In this document: piece after piece, positions 53,796 through 63,141 of the stretch | Layout: each line of letters begins with the position of its first letter | Position numbering within the stretch: position 1 is the stretch's first letter | NCBI GenBank assembly: GCA_013044385.1 | Contig: JABEUN010000079.1 | Location: 21,735 to 85,734 of the forward strand | From: Acidimicrobiaceae bacterium | GTDB taxonomy: Bacteria > Actinomycetota > Acidimicrobiia > Acidimicrobiales > Acidimicrobiaceae | Reading direction: 5' to 3' | Length of the DNA: 64,000 nt | Position numbers and translations under genes: made by a program | The notes under the pieces: generated by a model | What the model was told of the DNA's origin: nothing | Databases searched by the model: none | Seen by the model: the letters and a program-made list of their open reading frames with translations, nothing else

Positions 53796-54050
53796 TCATC
53801 CTACGACTTTAAGGTGAGCCCCAGAACTAGCGCAGCGCTGGGTTTTTGCCTTGCGTGACGATAGAACATCCAGTTCAGGGACCTCTGCGTCGTTAGGGTT
53901 ATCGGCCGTACTAATAGCACCAATAGCTATAACACCGCCGAAAATTTCGCTCCATCCTCCAGCTCCATCCATGTCAAGCTCTTCTGCCTTCAGTGGGGTT
54001 AGCTCGCTGTAACCGTCAGATAGATCCCGTTCCATCAAGTCCAAAGCCAT
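53796..54050 (-). CDS. Hypothetical small protein with a Gly-Gly/hydrophobic segment
   Basis: An 84-residue frame from ATG 54050 (MALDLMERDLSDGYSELTPLK). The acidic N-terminal half ends ELDMDGAGG and is followed by a hydrophobic Gly/Ile-rich stretch (WSEIFGGVIAIGAIST), a layout reminiscent of double-glycine-leader peptide precursors. The last ~15 codons cross a hairpin element shared with 47389-47412, so the natural C-terminus may have been replaced. No strong ribosome site is visible and no maturation or transport gene lies nearby. Confidence 0.35.
   Translation of the reverse strand: MALDLMERDLSDGYSELTPLKAEELDMDGAGGWSEIFGGVIAIGAISTADNPNDAEVPELDVLSSRKAKTQRCASSGAHLKVVG
53825..53847 (+). repeat. 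CTAGCGC/GCGCTGG hairpin with T run, copy 2
   Basis: AACTAGCGC and GCGCTGGGTTTTT around a single A match the element at 47389-47412 in 18 or more of 20 bases and have the same stem and T tract. Read on the plus strand it has the form of a terminator, yet no plus-strand gene ends near it except the transposase 180 bases upstream. Confidence 0.5.
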
Positions 54051-54305
54051 ATCTATATTCGCCTGTCTCGGGTTCGCTTTGAAGCTACTACACAAGGTTC
54101 AAGAACCCAGGTCTCGCAATGGGTGACCACTTGATCGTTTGCTACTGGAACTGGCATGCAATTAGATGATGTGTGCCGCTAATATCGCCGAATAAGACAT
54201 TTTATATCTGGTTGATTCAAGTCTCAACTATTTACTTTTCATTCCACTAGGGTCGGCGCACATGAAAGACAGCGGATTCCCTACTCGCACTAGGTTCACT
54301 GTGCC

Positions 54306-54674
54306 CTATGACTCCTCATAACCACAGCCCAGATCGATGGCGACAGCATGAAGGCGCTTGTCGCGCGTCCATAACGTGGTATCTGGCGTCAGAAAGGTTG
54401 CTGCAAGCAACTGTGTATCGATGAGGCCTATTCCACGACCCCATAACTCGTGAGACTCAATCAGGAACATTGTCTCTTCGTGGGTTGCTATGGCGGCGGG
54501 TGCAAGATTGGCAAGCAGGGCGAGGATCTCACTGCGATTGACGAGCCTTCCAAGGGCGATCTCACCGACGACCAAGGGATGGCCCAAGACCTGATTCGTC
54601 TCGAGGAGATTCGCAACCAGAGGGTCCCCGTTACGGAGGTGATCAACCCATACCGACGTGTCGAGCAGGATCAC
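54306..54674 (-). CDS. vapC: PIN-domain toxin, VapC family
   Basis: A 122-residue PIN-domain RNase. The acidic residues are in MILLDTSVWVDHL (Asp5), VVGEIALG (Glu, about 38), GIGLIDTQLLAA (Asp, about 85) and TTLWTRDKRLHAVA (Asp, about 104). VapC toxins cleave tRNA or rRNA. The start overlaps the vapB stop by four bases. Both genes look intact. Confidence 0.9.
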   Translation of the reverse strand: MILLDTSVWVDHLRNGDPLVANLLETNQVLGHPLVVGEIALGRLVNRSEILALLANLAPAAIATHEETMFLIESHELWGRGIGLIDTQLLAATFLTPDTTLWTRDKRLHAVAIDLGCGYEES

Positions 54675-54865
54675 GCGAGGGGTCGACGGCGAGGCACGCG
54701 GTCCAAGCGCGGCTCACTCCCCCCCAGTCTTGCCAGGCGACGGGCACTCTCTCGCTCGATCAGGGCGCGCAGAGCCTCGCTCACAAGAGCACTCTTCTCT
54801 GGTGTACCCGTCAAGCGTTGCGCTTCGGCGATCAAGTCGTCATCAAGTGCAAGCGTGGTTCTCAT
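54671..54865 (-). CDS. vapB: VapB-type antitoxin
   Basis: A 64-residue antitoxin starting MRTTLALDDDLIAEAQRLTG, a ribbon-helix-helix segment, followed by KSALVSEALRALIERESARR and a short basic tail that would wrap the toxin. GGAGG lies about seven bases before ATG 54865, and an extended -10-like TGATACTAT lies upstream. The palindromic ATGATCAT near 54900 is a possible autoregulatory site. It is coupled to vapC by a four-base overlap. Confidence 0.88.
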   Translation of the reverse strand: MRTTLALDDDLIAEAQRLTGTPEKSALVSEALRALIERESARRLARLGGSEPRLDRVPRRRPLA

Positions 54866-56165
54866 GATCGCACCTCCACATCAATAGTATCACAAAAAGA
54901 TGATCATGTTCATGCCTTTGCAGCATCATCTCGGAGGTCACCGACAGCGCCGTGCTCCATCACTCCAGGACAAATCGGTCGTTGTGTGGTATTTGTGTTG
55001 ATGAATTACCTCCTTGTACGGGAGGACTAATTCAGCGCGGAATATGACCGACTTAGCCAGGTACGGTACGGTTGACGGAATTATCCCCAACTGGACCACC
55101 CTCAGCGTAGCATGTCGAGGCTATAGCACGATAAAATCCCCAAGGCTCTCCATCCCCCTGCTCTTCATGCTCTGGCGGGCTTGCCCGCATTTCTGCCCAC
55201 ATTTTTGCGCCCCAAGGTGTGTTCCCGTCTGTCGATTTGCAAGTTCATAATGCTCCCACCTGCTCTTATATGTCACGAGATGTTCTCCCTATACCTTCGT
55301 GCGTAACTCTTAATCCAACGGTCGTTTCCTTCTAGTTAGGACCGGCGCCGACGTATGCACTACGCCGACGCGCCAGAAACCTCCTTTCCTGAGATGGCAC
55401 TACCTTCCTGCCAAGCGACGTCAGGAACGTGACAACCTAAAGCCCTGCAACCGTACCTATCGAGCCTTTTGACCTGCCCCGAGACTGAAAGCCAACAACC
55501 TAACCATATGAACAATCTCTGCACCCTGCTCAATCGATTCAGTTAGGGACAGTGAAGCGCTTCGGTAAATGATGTCACGCAAGTCTGAGGCTCGATGGTC
55601 TCCGCACACTTACCTGCCCCTGTCTGTGCGGCTCCTTCGACTGGGTAATTGGATGGTTGGCACGTGCACGAAAATCCACCGGTTTCGGAGGTCAGGGTGG
55701 ACGAAGACGCCTTCGGTATTGCAGCCCAGTGGCGAGCCAGGAGGCAGAGCGGGCAAGGTTCGGAACTCCGTCGTAGCGTCACTTCTCGGGAAAGCTGGAT
55801 TCCCTTTACCGAATCAGCGCCTCGGATGGCTTCCTCCGCGGAGTGTGCTATGGCTTCGCAATTGCCGACTACCAGGCTGATTCCTTCTAAATCACGGAGT
55901 CATCTAGGTCGAAATTTGCACTCCCTTTCGGACCAATACTGGCGAAAGAATGGGCGGTCCTTTCTTGATGTGGCTGGACAACACGAAACTGCCGCACAGT
56001 AGTCATAAGCGAATGGACTTTACCCACTCCCGATTTTGAAAAACCATCAAACAAGATTCCTCACCCTGCTTAGCTATGTGGGGGCCGTTTGGTATTGACC
56101 AAGCAGGGGGACCACATTAGTTGAGCGACCGGGTGGTCAAGATTAGAAATACGGCTCGCTCAGAC
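54866..56165. other. 1.3-kb region without a supported gene
   Basis: Between vapB and the catabolic operon. It includes the vapB promoter at its left end. Frames of 80-117 codons at 55014, 55569 and 55649 lack ribosome sites and read like non-coding sequence. I see no tRNA, CRISPR, repeat or recognisable gene fragment. It may be decayed coding DNA at the border of the accessory region. Confidence 0.4.
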
Positions 56166-58427
56166 CTACTCGACCTTGGAAGAATCAGAAGCGCCATCTC
56201 TCATTGCCCTCCACACGCGCTCAGGAGTAAGCGGGAGATCCCTGATAACAACACCAGTCGCCTCCGTCACTGCGGACGCAAATGCGGGAGCCGTACAAAG
56301 AATTGCCCCTTCACTTACCCCCTTAGAGCCATACGGACCAGGTCCATCGGCATTCTCAATGCTGTAAGTGGAAAGTGAAAGCGGAAGATCCTTTGATGTA
56401 GGAATACGATAATCCAGCGCTCCATGATTCGCTATCCTGCCCGATTCGTCCAGAATGATGTGTTCCATCATGGTATGCCCAAGTCCCATAATTGCTGCAC
56501 CCTCATCCTGCATCTCAACCTGCAGCGGGTTTAGCGATTTACCAGTATCTCCGACGCTTACGTGCTTTATGACAGAGACCTCTCCGGTCTCAACGTCCAC
56601 GCTCACCTCGAACGCTGTGCAATTGAACTCAAAAAAAGCGGGACTCCCACCCAGTGGATGATTGGCGATGTCAGTTCTGCGCATAGTCCCATTGCCGATC
56701 AATTCTCCCCTCAGTCTCCCGAGACTGGCCTGAACCACTTCAGGGATCGAGACCTTCATGTCGGAGATGAACACTCCACCCGCTTCAATTCGCACATTCT
56801 CCAAAGCAGTTCCATGCAGCTCAGCGGCCAACTCGCGCACCTGCAGCTGGATGTCACGACATGCGTCAAGAATTGCATTCCCCATAAAGACCGTGGAGCG
56901 ACTAGCAGACGTCTGGAGATCAAAAGGCACCACCGAAGTGTCCCCCATCACCACGTCAATTTGGTCTATCGGAACGCCAAGCTCGTCTGAAACGATCTGT
57001 GCGAAGATTGTTCTGGCACCCTGGCCCATATCAGATGTTCCCGCATATATCGTGACACTTCCATCAAAGAGAAGTCTGATCGTGGAGTACGACAATCCGG
57101 TAGTGGCTCCAGACTTGATTCCCACCGCAATGCCCCGCCCATGATTGGGAGCAAGCGGTTCACCCCAACCTACCGCTGAGGCCGCCTTTCGTACCGACTG
57201 GGCCCATTCGCCATCAGCTGGAACATCTCCCGGAACGACATCGTCTCCCTTGGCTGCCAGATTCATCAGTCGAATCTGGAGCCCATCGATACCCAGATGC
57301 CGTGCAGCTGCGTCCATCTGTGACTCCAGCGCCCACGCAACCTGGGGGGTCCCAAACCCCCTGAAGGCACAGCTTGGGGTTGTGTGTGAAAGGAGTGCCC
57401 GTGCTCGTATCCTCGCTACTGGCGTGCAATACGGACCACAGCCGAGGTAGTTGCTCTTGGAGACGACACGGCCAGCTATATCTGCATAAGCTCCGAGCAA
57501 AAAGTTGCTCTCTATGTCCTGAAAACATAACAATCCATCCCGACTGAACCCGCTTCGAATATGGATCTCTGCCGATGTGCGCCTGGTCGCTTGGAAACTC
57601 TCTTCCAAGGTCAGTATCAGTCGGACGGGCCTTTTGGTCATTCGAGCAAGAAAGCAGAGCAGCGGCTCAAACTTTGGGTTCTGCTTACCCCCGAATGCTC
57701 CACCAGGGTCCGGGGCGACAACCCGAACCCTCGTCAGAGGGAGGTCGAACAGGTCTGCCAGGATGGCCTGCAAGAGGTATGGGTGCTGTACGGGACTCCA
57801 CACCTCGAATCCGCCCGAACTGGAGACGACCATGCATCCATGAGGCTCGATGGCGAAGTGTGTAACCATCGGAAAGCAGTAGTCGTTCTCTATGACCAGA
57901 TCTGCCTCGGTCGCAGCCAAGTCACCCCAGCCGAAGACCTGTTCGCTCAAGACGTTAGTATTCGCCAAAGTGCCGGCGGACCTCAGCCCGGGTTCCTGCA
58001 CAAGAGGAGAGAGCGGATCCAGGGCGGAAGCCACAGTGAACACTGCCGGCAACTCTTCAAACTGGATAGCGACCAGGGAAGCTGCAACCTCCGCCACATC
58101 TTTTGATTCAGCCACAACCGCCGCAACCGGCTCACCGTGATATTTCGTCTCTCCGACTGCAAGGATGGGGCGATCCTTGTACACGGGTCCAAAACGCGGC
58201 ACCGGTTGCGGAAGGTCATCGGAGGTTACGACTGCGACCACGCCGGCCAACCCCCTGGCTGCAGATGTGTCAACCGAAACTATCCGAGCTCGCGCACAGT
58301 CGATACTGACAAGCTTGACAAACAGCATCCCGTCCAAGCGCAGGTCTGCCACGAACTCCTGACTACCCGTTACCCGCTCGTAACCTCCAAACCTACGGGT
58401 CGACGATCCAATCTGGGAAGCAGTCAC
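56166..58427 (-). CDS. Xanthine dehydrogenase-family molybdopterin-binding subunit
   Basis: The large Mo subunit of a molybdenum hydroxylase, 753 residues from GTG 58427, which overlaps the 2Fe-2S subunit stop (GTGA). It contains GEPVAAVVAE, the DPGGAFGGKQNPKFEP cofactor loop (about 240), CAFRGFGTPQ (about 360), GTSDMGQGARTIFAQIVSDELG (about 465) and the catalytic glutamate in GPYGSKGVSEGA (about 695). It lacks the CO-dehydrogenase-specific active-site Cys loop (A-Y-x-C-S-F-R), so it belongs to the xanthine/aldehyde/N-heterocycle hydroxylase group. The substrate is unknown; context suggests an aromatic or heterocyclic compound. It is the last gene of the operon. Confidence 0.92.
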   Translation of the reverse strand: MTASQIGSSTRRFGGYERVTGSQEFVADLRLDGMLFVKLVSIDCARARIVSVDTSAARGLAGVVAVVTSDDLPQPVPRFGPVYKDRPILAVGETKYHGEPVAAVVAESKDVAEVAASLVAIQFEELPAVFTVASALDPLSPLVQEPGLRSAGTLANTNVLSEQVFGWGDLAATEADLVIENDYCFPMVTHFAIEPHGCMVVSSSGGFEVWSPVQHPYLLQAILADLFDLPLTRVRVVAPDPGGAFGGKQNPKFEPLLCFLARMTKRPVRLILTLEESFQATRRTSAEIHIRSGFSRDGLLCFQDIESNFLLGAYADIAGRVVSKSNYLGCGPYCTPVARIRARALLSHTTPSCAFRGFGTPQVAWALESQMDAAARHLGIDGLQIRLMNLAAKGDDVVPGDVPADGEWAQSVRKAASAVGWGEPLAPNHGRGIAVGIKSGATTGLSYSTIRLLFDGSVTIYAGTSDMGQGARTIFAQIVSDELGVPIDQIDVVMGDTSVVPFDLQTSASRSTVFMGNAILDACRDIQLQVRELAAELHGTALENVRIEAGGVFISDMKVSIPEVVQASLGRLRGELIGNGTMRRTDIANHPLGGSPAFFEFNCTAFEVSVDVETGEVSVIKHVSVGDTGKSLNPLQVEMQDEGAAIMGLGHTMMEHIILDESGRIANHGALDYRIPTSKDLPLSLSTYSIENADGPGPYGSKGVSEGAILCTAPAFASAVTEATGVVIRDLPLTPERVWRAMRDGASDSSKVE

Positions 58428-58900
58428 GGAGTCGATTCCTCGCTGACGGAACTTATGGCTTTGAGCATCCTGTTGTACCCCCCGCATCTGCACAGGTTCC
58501 CCGACAGGCCCTCGCGTGTCTCTTGCTCCGTGGGATGTGGATTACGTGCCAGAAGGTACTCGGCGGACATGACCATTCCCGGAATGCAGAAGCCGCACTG
58601 GACCGCCCCATGCTCTAAAAAGGCATCCTGCACGCGGGTCATCTCCCCGGGCGCTGCAATACCTTCGATTGTGGTCACGCTGCCTCCGTCTGCCTCAATG
58701 GCCAACATCAGACATGCATTGATCGACCGGCCATCGAAGTGGACCGTACAGGCGCCGCATTCGCCCACAGCGCAACACTCCTTCGTTCCAGTCAGGCCCA
58801 ACTCGTCTCGTAGCACGTCAAGGAGAGATCGGTATGGGAGCACCTCAAACTCATACTTCAGCCCATTGATGTTCAAAACCACCGGTAGAGCATCCGTCAT
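58424..58900 (-). CDS. 2Fe-2S subunit of a molybdenum hydroxylase
   Basis: A 158-residue iron-sulfur subunit with the plant-ferredoxin-type cluster CCAVGECGAC (about 42-51) and the second cluster CGFCIPGMVMSAEYLL with LCRCGGYNRMLKAI (about 101-146). It passes electrons from the Mo site to FAD. The ATG overlaps the FAD-subunit stop by four bases, and the stop overlaps the Mo-subunit start. Confidence 0.94.
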   Translation of the reverse strand: MTDALPVVLNINGLKYEFEVLPYRSLLDVLRDELGLTGTKECCAVGECGACTVHFDGRSINACLMLAIEADGGSVTTIEGIAAPGEMTRVQDAFLEHGAVQCGFCIPGMVMSAEYLLARNPHPTEQETREGLSGNLCRCGGYNRMLKAISSVSEESTP

Positions 58901-59760
58901 GGCTGCCCAGATCCAAGACGGCTCGCCGCTTCAGCGAGGATACGGCGACCAAGGACGAGCAACATCGCCGATCGATAATCCCGGGTTCCCCGTATATCTG
59001 TTCTGGGCGAGGTACCCGCAATCAGATTGGCGAGCGCCGCATCCCGATCCCCAGCTGGAGCCCCAGAGTCAGCAAGCACTCCGCTTCGATCGACCCCAAG
59101 CACGAGGCGTGGACCAACGGCACCAAACGCGAACCTTACGGTGCCTACTGAATCGATCGAGCAACTCAGATTGACAGTTGCAAGATCAACCCCACGACGG
59201 CGAGTCAGTCTGGCAAACCCAACACCTAATGGTGCATTCGGAACGGGGAGCTGGATGGATAACACGAACTCACCTGGCCTGAGTGCCGTCTGACGAGGAC
59301 CCTGAATGAACTCCTGAACTGGCACCAGACGCGTTCCGTCTCTGCCACCTACATTGACCATGGCCCCATAAATCGCCAGTGGGGGCACCGTGTCGGCCGC
59401 CGGGGATGCGTTGCATACGTTTCCCACAAGGGTAGCCCTGTTGCGAATCTGGACGGAACCGACAGTCTCCATCGCCTCAACCAATGCGGGGAATGTGGCT
59501 CTAAACTTCTCGTACTCGCAGATTCTGGAGATGTCAGTCGTGGCACCAATCACAAAGTGCCCATCAACGAGAGCAACGCCTGGCAGGAACTCCCCAATCC
59601 CCTTGATGTCCACCAACACCGACGCATCAACAGTCTGCTGCCTCAGTCCAACGATTAGATCCGTTCCACCCGCAAGTATTCGCGCACTCGATCCGTACTC
59701 ACTCAGTAGGTCGAAGGTCTGCGCCAGTGATCCTGGTCGCTGGTACGAGAATGGCTTCAT
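58897..59760 (-). CDS. FAD-binding subunit of a molybdenum hydroxylase
   Basis: A 287-residue CoxM/PCMH-type FAD subunit. The flavin motifs are ARILAGGTDLIVGLRQ (about 26-41) and the second loop VGSVQIRNRATLVGNVCNASPAADTVPPLAIYGA (about 102-133), followed by the C-terminal GAVGPRLVLG domain. It lets the enzyme donate electrons to a carrier. Both ends overlap neighbours by four bases. Confidence 0.94.
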   Translation of the reverse strand: MKPFSYQRPGSLAQTFDLLSEYGSSARILAGGTDLIVGLRQQTVDASVLVDIKGIGEFLPGVALVDGHFVIGATTDISRICEYEKFRATFPALVEAMETVGSVQIRNRATLVGNVCNASPAADTVPPLAIYGAMVNVGGRDGTRLVPVQEFIQGPRQTALRPGEFVLSIQLPVPNAPLGVGFARLTRRRGVDLATVNLSCSIDSVGTVRFAFGAVGPRLVLGVDRSGVLADSGAPAGDRDAALANLIAGTSPRTDIRGTRDYRSAMLLVLGRRILAEAASRLGSGQP

Positions 59761-61196
59761 TGGCCGGTTCCGATGCGACTTTCCTGCCCTGCTGAGGGCT
59801 CCTTGACTACAAAGGATCGCACGTTTGTGAATTCAAGCGCACCCTCTGGACCGAGTTCCCTTCCATAGCCGCTGTGCTTGGTTCCTCCGAAAGGCAGCCT
59901 CGGGTCAGACGCTACCACCGCATTAACAAACAGCGCACCCGATGTTATCTGCCTTCCGATTGCCAAAGCACGGTCGACATCGCTACTCCATATGCTGGCA
60001 CCAAGTCCAAATCGGGTCGCGTTCGCAACACTTGCCGCCTGACTATCGTCATCGACTGCAATGATGGCCGCAACGGGTCCGAAGGTCTCGGAGTTCATAA
60101 CGGCCATGTCCAATGTGACATCAGAGAGTATGGTCGGCTCGAACCAGAACCCACTTCGGTCCATCCGCTTTCCACCAAAAAGCAGCTTCGCGCCAGAAGT
60201 CATCGACGCAGCTACCTGCGACTCAAGGACTTTCACCAGATCCTCTCGAGCCATTGGCCCGAGTGTGGACGACTCCAGGGAGGGATCCTCCACCCGAAGC
60301 GAAGAGGTGGCAGCTACAAAGAGTTGAACGAATTTCTCGTAGACGGACCGATGGACAATCAAGCGCTTCGCAGCCAAACAGCTCTGGCCAGCATTCAGAA
60401 ATCTGGATTTGACCGCCATGGTAGCTGCTGTGGGAAGATCAGCATCGTCAAGAACAACAAATGGGTCCGATCCACCCAACTCGAGCACACACTTCTTGAT
60501 GGCACCTCCCGCTAATGCCGCAACTGCTGCCCCAGCCCTCTCGCTACCCGTCAGGGTTACGGCAGCTATTCTTCTGTCGTTGATCAGGGATGCGATGGTC
60601 TCGGGAACCTCGGATTCGGAGACCAACAGAGTCCGAAACACATTGGCCGGGAGACCGGCGTCGATGAAAACCCTCTCCAGCAAGAGTGCACACCCCGTCA
60701 CATTGGGGGAGTGCTTCAGAATGCCCGTATTGCCAGCCAGTAAAGTTGGAGCGGCAAACCGCAATACTTGCCAATATGGAAAGTTCCATGGCATGACCGC
60801 CAGCACTACACCGATCGGCTCATGTGCAACCCAGCTGTGAGAGGCATCGGTCATCACCTCGCGAGGTGCCAGAGCTAATGGACCTGCAGCCGCGTAGTAT
60901 TCACAGGCCCATATACACTTGTCGACTTCAGCGCGGGCTTCGGAGATGGGTTTACCCACCTCCAAGACTGACTGCCTCGCCAGTGTCTCCCGCTCGGCCT
61001 GTAGCTGATCAGCCAAGGCCCGCAGATATTCGACCCGCCTAGCAACTGAGAGAACTGTCCAGGAAGAGTAGGCCGCGTGTACCGCCGCAACTATCTCCTC
61101 TATCTGGTCAGGGGTGTGCGGGTCGTACCGCATCAGAGGATCACCGGTTGCCGGATTGACGGTCGTGATCGGCTGGACACCTAGGTCTGTAGTCAA
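59757..61196 (-). CDS. Aldehyde dehydrogenase (succinate-semialdehyde dehydrogenase-like)
   Basis: An NAD(P)-dependent aldehyde dehydrogenase of 479 residues. It shows [17 protein letters not shown] (about 135-151), ILKHSP, the general-base Glu in [15 protein letters not shown] (about 247) and the nucleophile Cys in [11 protein letters not shown] (about 282). [10 protein letters not shown] and [22 protein letters not shown] complete the pattern, closest to GabD-type enzymes. TTG 61196 is chosen because AGGAG lies six bases upstream; the frame remains open into the phosphatase gene. It probably oxidises an aldehyde formed in the pathway. Confidence 0.92.
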   Translation of the reverse strand: MTTDLGVQPITTVNPATGDPLMRYDPHTPDQIEEIVAAVHAAYSSWTVLSVARRVEYLRALADQLQAERETLARQSVLEVGKPISEARAEVDKCIWACEYYAAAGPLALAPREVMTDASHSWVAHEPIGVVLAVMPWNFPYWQVLRFAAPTLLAGNTGILKHSPNVTGCALLLERVFIDAGLPANVFRTLLVSESEVPETIASLINDRRIAAVTLTGSERAGAAVAALAGGAIKKCVLELGGSDPFVVLDDADLPTAATMAVKSRFLNAGQSCLAAKRLIVHRSVYEKFVQLFVAATSSLRVEDPSLESSTLGPMAREDLVKVLESQVAASMTSGAKLLFGGKRMDRSGFWFEPTILSDVTLDMAVMNSETFGPVAAIIAVDDDSQAASVANATRFGLGASIWSSDVDRALAIGRQITSGALFVNAVVASDPRLPFGGTKHSGYGRELGPEGALEFTNVRSFVVKEPSAGQESRIGTGQ

Positions 61197-61210
61197 TGAA
61201 AGCTCCTGAA

Positions 61211-61930
61211 TCAGTGCGAAGATAGGGGACGCGGGACTTCCCAAGCAGTCCAGCCGGACCAACCCAGTTCAAATGACCGATCCAATGGGATTCTCACCTC
61301 GAGGCCCGAAAGCCAATCTGGCTCACCGGGGTCTTCTCGGGTAGTCATCATTGCGCAAGCGCGAAGGATCGGTGAGTGTGTGACCGCTACGGTAAGCTGT
61401 GGACCTTTCGACCCAAGGTCACATAGACTGGCAGCGAACGCCTGAATCCTGTGCGCGACCATTGAAGCATCATCGCCGGGTGGATTCCGTTGCCGTAACC
61501 AGAAGCCGATTCGATCTTTTGCTCTTACAAACTCGCTGAAGAAGGGAACCGACTCCACGGCCTTCTCATCCATGGAACCAACCTGGCTGGCAAAGTCCGA
61601 GGTCGTGCTTACCATGTCGACCCGCTCGCCACCCAGATATAGGTCCGGGTTCCTCAGAGCGTGCGCAACCTTGGCATCGGACGCCTCCGCTCCATTCGAC
61701 CTCGCACCTTCAGCGACAGCCTGCGCGGTCTGCACCGTCCTAAGACTTCCCCCGCAGAGAACCCGCAGCTCCCCTCTCGCCTCGCCAGCCAGCCGACTGC
61801 CCACTTCAAATGCCGACTTTATAGCTGAATCAGTCAGAGGCACATCACCCCTGTGCGATGCGACCTGGCCGTGGCGGATGAGTAGTAGACGATGAAAGGG
61901 GATCGAATTCTTGAATGCCCGATCAGACAT
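61211..61930 (-). CDS. Histidine phosphatase family protein
   Basis: A 239-residue phosphatase of the phosphoglycerate-mutase-like fold. The phosphoacceptor motif is LLLIRHGQV (about 15-23), followed by SLRTVQTAQAV (about 61-71). The second catalytic His lies in VAVTHSPILRACAM (about 185). The substrate is unknown. Being inside a catabolic operon with an ATP-dependent dikinase-type domain, it may remove a phosphate added earlier. ATG 61930 overlaps the end of the ABM gene by eight bases. Confidence 0.87.
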   Translation of the reverse strand: MSDRAFKNSIPFHRLLLIRHGQVASHRGDVPLTDSAIKSAFEVGSRLAGEARGELRVLCGGSLRTVQTAQAVAEGARSNGAEASDAKVAHALRNPDLYLGGERVDMVSTTSDFASQVGSMDEKAVESVPFFSEFVRAKDRIGFWLRQRNPPGDDASMVAHRIQAFAASLCDLGSKGPQLTVAVTHSPILRACAMMTTREDPGEPDWLSGLEVRIPLDRSFELGWSGWTAWEVPRPLSSH

Positions 61931-62216
61931 CTATCGTCTCGTAGGTTGTCACCTGCCGAGTCTCTAGATATCCGATGGCATAGCCAAACACGTGCTCTTG
62001 GAAGTATGGACTGGCCTTGTGGTCCTCATAACCCTGAGCATCTGTATATTGCTCATAGAGAAAGAAGAGTGTTGGGTCATCAGGTGATACCTGGGCCTGA
62101 TAGTACAGGTTCTTCGGCTCGGCACGGGATAGGGGTGTCAATGTCTTGATGACTCCCAGTATCTTGTCCTGTTCTCCGGCCTTCGCCTTCCATACCGCAG
62201 TGACTACAAATGCCAT
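61923..62216 (-). CDS. Antibiotic-biosynthesis-monooxygenase-like (ABM) small protein
   Basis: A 97-residue ferredoxin-like-fold protein (VVTAVWKAKAGEQDKILGVIKTLTPLSRAEPKNLYYQAQ, FFLYEQYTDAQGYEDHKASPYFQ). The spacing of the R-A-E-P-x-x-x-x-Y core and the YEQYTD-x-x-x-x-x-x-H segment is that of the ABM/YgiN group, which includes cofactor-less quinol monooxygenases and proteins of unknown role. AAGGAG precedes the ATG at 62216. In this operon an aromatic or quinone substrate is plausible. Confidence 0.85.
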   Translation of the reverse strand: MAFVVTAVWKAKAGEQDKILGVIKTLTPLSRAEPKNLYYQAQVSPDDPTLFFLYEQYTDAQGYEDHKASPYFQEHVFGYAIGYLETRQVTTYETIDV

Positions 62217-62280
62217 CTAACTTCTCCTTCTATTAGTTGCTATTCATTCCGACCACCGGTGGCAGCACGGTCTGTGCTGT

Positions 62281-63132
62281 CTACTTGAGTTCGGGGCCAG
62301 GGTCGTGTGGGCCGACACGATTGCGAAGGACACCAAGTCCCCCGGCCTCCATCTCAATTATGTCACCAGGCTCCAGCCAACGATCCATTTCAAGACCCGA
62401 TCCAGTTGCGGCTGTACCAGACCCAAAGATCTCTCCCGGCCAGAGTGTCAGGTCCTTGGATGCGTACTCGATCATCGATGCGAAGCTATGGTGCATATTT
62501 GCCGTGGTATCACTACCCCAGAGCTCGCCATTGATCCGAACCGACAGGACTGTCGAGGCTATGTCAATCTCGTCCGGGGTGACAATACACGGGCCGAGAA
62601 CGTTTGAACCATCCCAATCCTTCGCCTTACTCGGCCCCATTCCGATTGGGAGCTCCCTACGCTGGACGTCCCGAGCAGACATATCGTTCCAGATCGTATA
62701 TCCGAAGATATGTTCAGATGCGACTCCCGCCGAGATATTTCTGCCCTTGCGCCCGATAACGGCAGCCAATTCGAGTTCAAAATCCAGCTGCTCGCTGTAG
62801 AACGGCCAAGGAACGACCTCCTCCGGCCCAATTACCGTATCCGGCAGCCCCTTGTAGTACGCGGGTACCTCATACCACTCGGGTGGAATCTCCTTGCCAA
62901 GATTCTTGAAGGCGTTCAACAGGTGGCCCTCGAACGACAAGAAGTCCCTCATGGTACGGGGTCGAAGTGGCGCACACAGCTTGGCTCCCTTGACAGGCGT
63001 CAGTTTGCCGATGGGCGCTCCCTCATCGATGAATGCAACCATATCGCCATCGAATGCGACATCCATGATCTCATCATTCTCCAAGAGGCCCACCTTGCGG
63101 AAACCGCCTTGCTCATAGGTCACGTACTTCAA
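62281..63132 (-). CDS. Fumarylacetoacetate hydrolase family protein
   Basis: A 283-residue hydrolase/isomerase/decarboxylase of the FAH family. The metal ligands lie in LDFELELAAVIGRKGRNIS (two Glu, about 130) and FGYTIWNDMSARDVQRRE (Asp, about 165); SKAKDWDGSNVLGPCIVT and GTAATGSGLEMDRWLEPGD are further conserved parts. These enzymes act on ring-cleavage products or acylpyruvates. The start is TTG 63132, preceded by GGAGGG. It begins nine bases after the dikinase-domain gene. Confidence 0.92.
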   Translation of the reverse strand: MKYVTYEQGGFRKVGLLENDEIMDVAFDGDMVAFIDEGAPIGKLTPVKGAKLCAPLRPRTMRDFLSFEGHLLNAFKNLGKEIPPEWYEVPAYYKGLPDTVIGPEEVVPWPFYSEQLDFELELAAVIGRKGRNISAGVASEHIFGYTIWNDMSARDVQRRELPIGMGPSKAKDWDGSNVLGPCIVTPDEIDIASTVLSVRINGELWGSDTTANMHHSFASMIEYASKDLTLWPGEIFGSGTAATGSGLEMDRWLEPGDIIEMEAGGLGVLRNRVGPHDPGPELK

Positions 63133-63141
63133 AAGCCCTCC

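Noticed and set aside
47389..53847. Hairpin elements and TA genes as an integron cassette array
   Set aside because: The hairpins lack the attC core bases, no integron integrase is present, and gene orientations are mixed.
54866..56165. Several 80-117-codon frames in the 1.3-kb gap
   Set aside because: They overlap one another, lack ribosome sites and have compositions unlike real proteins.
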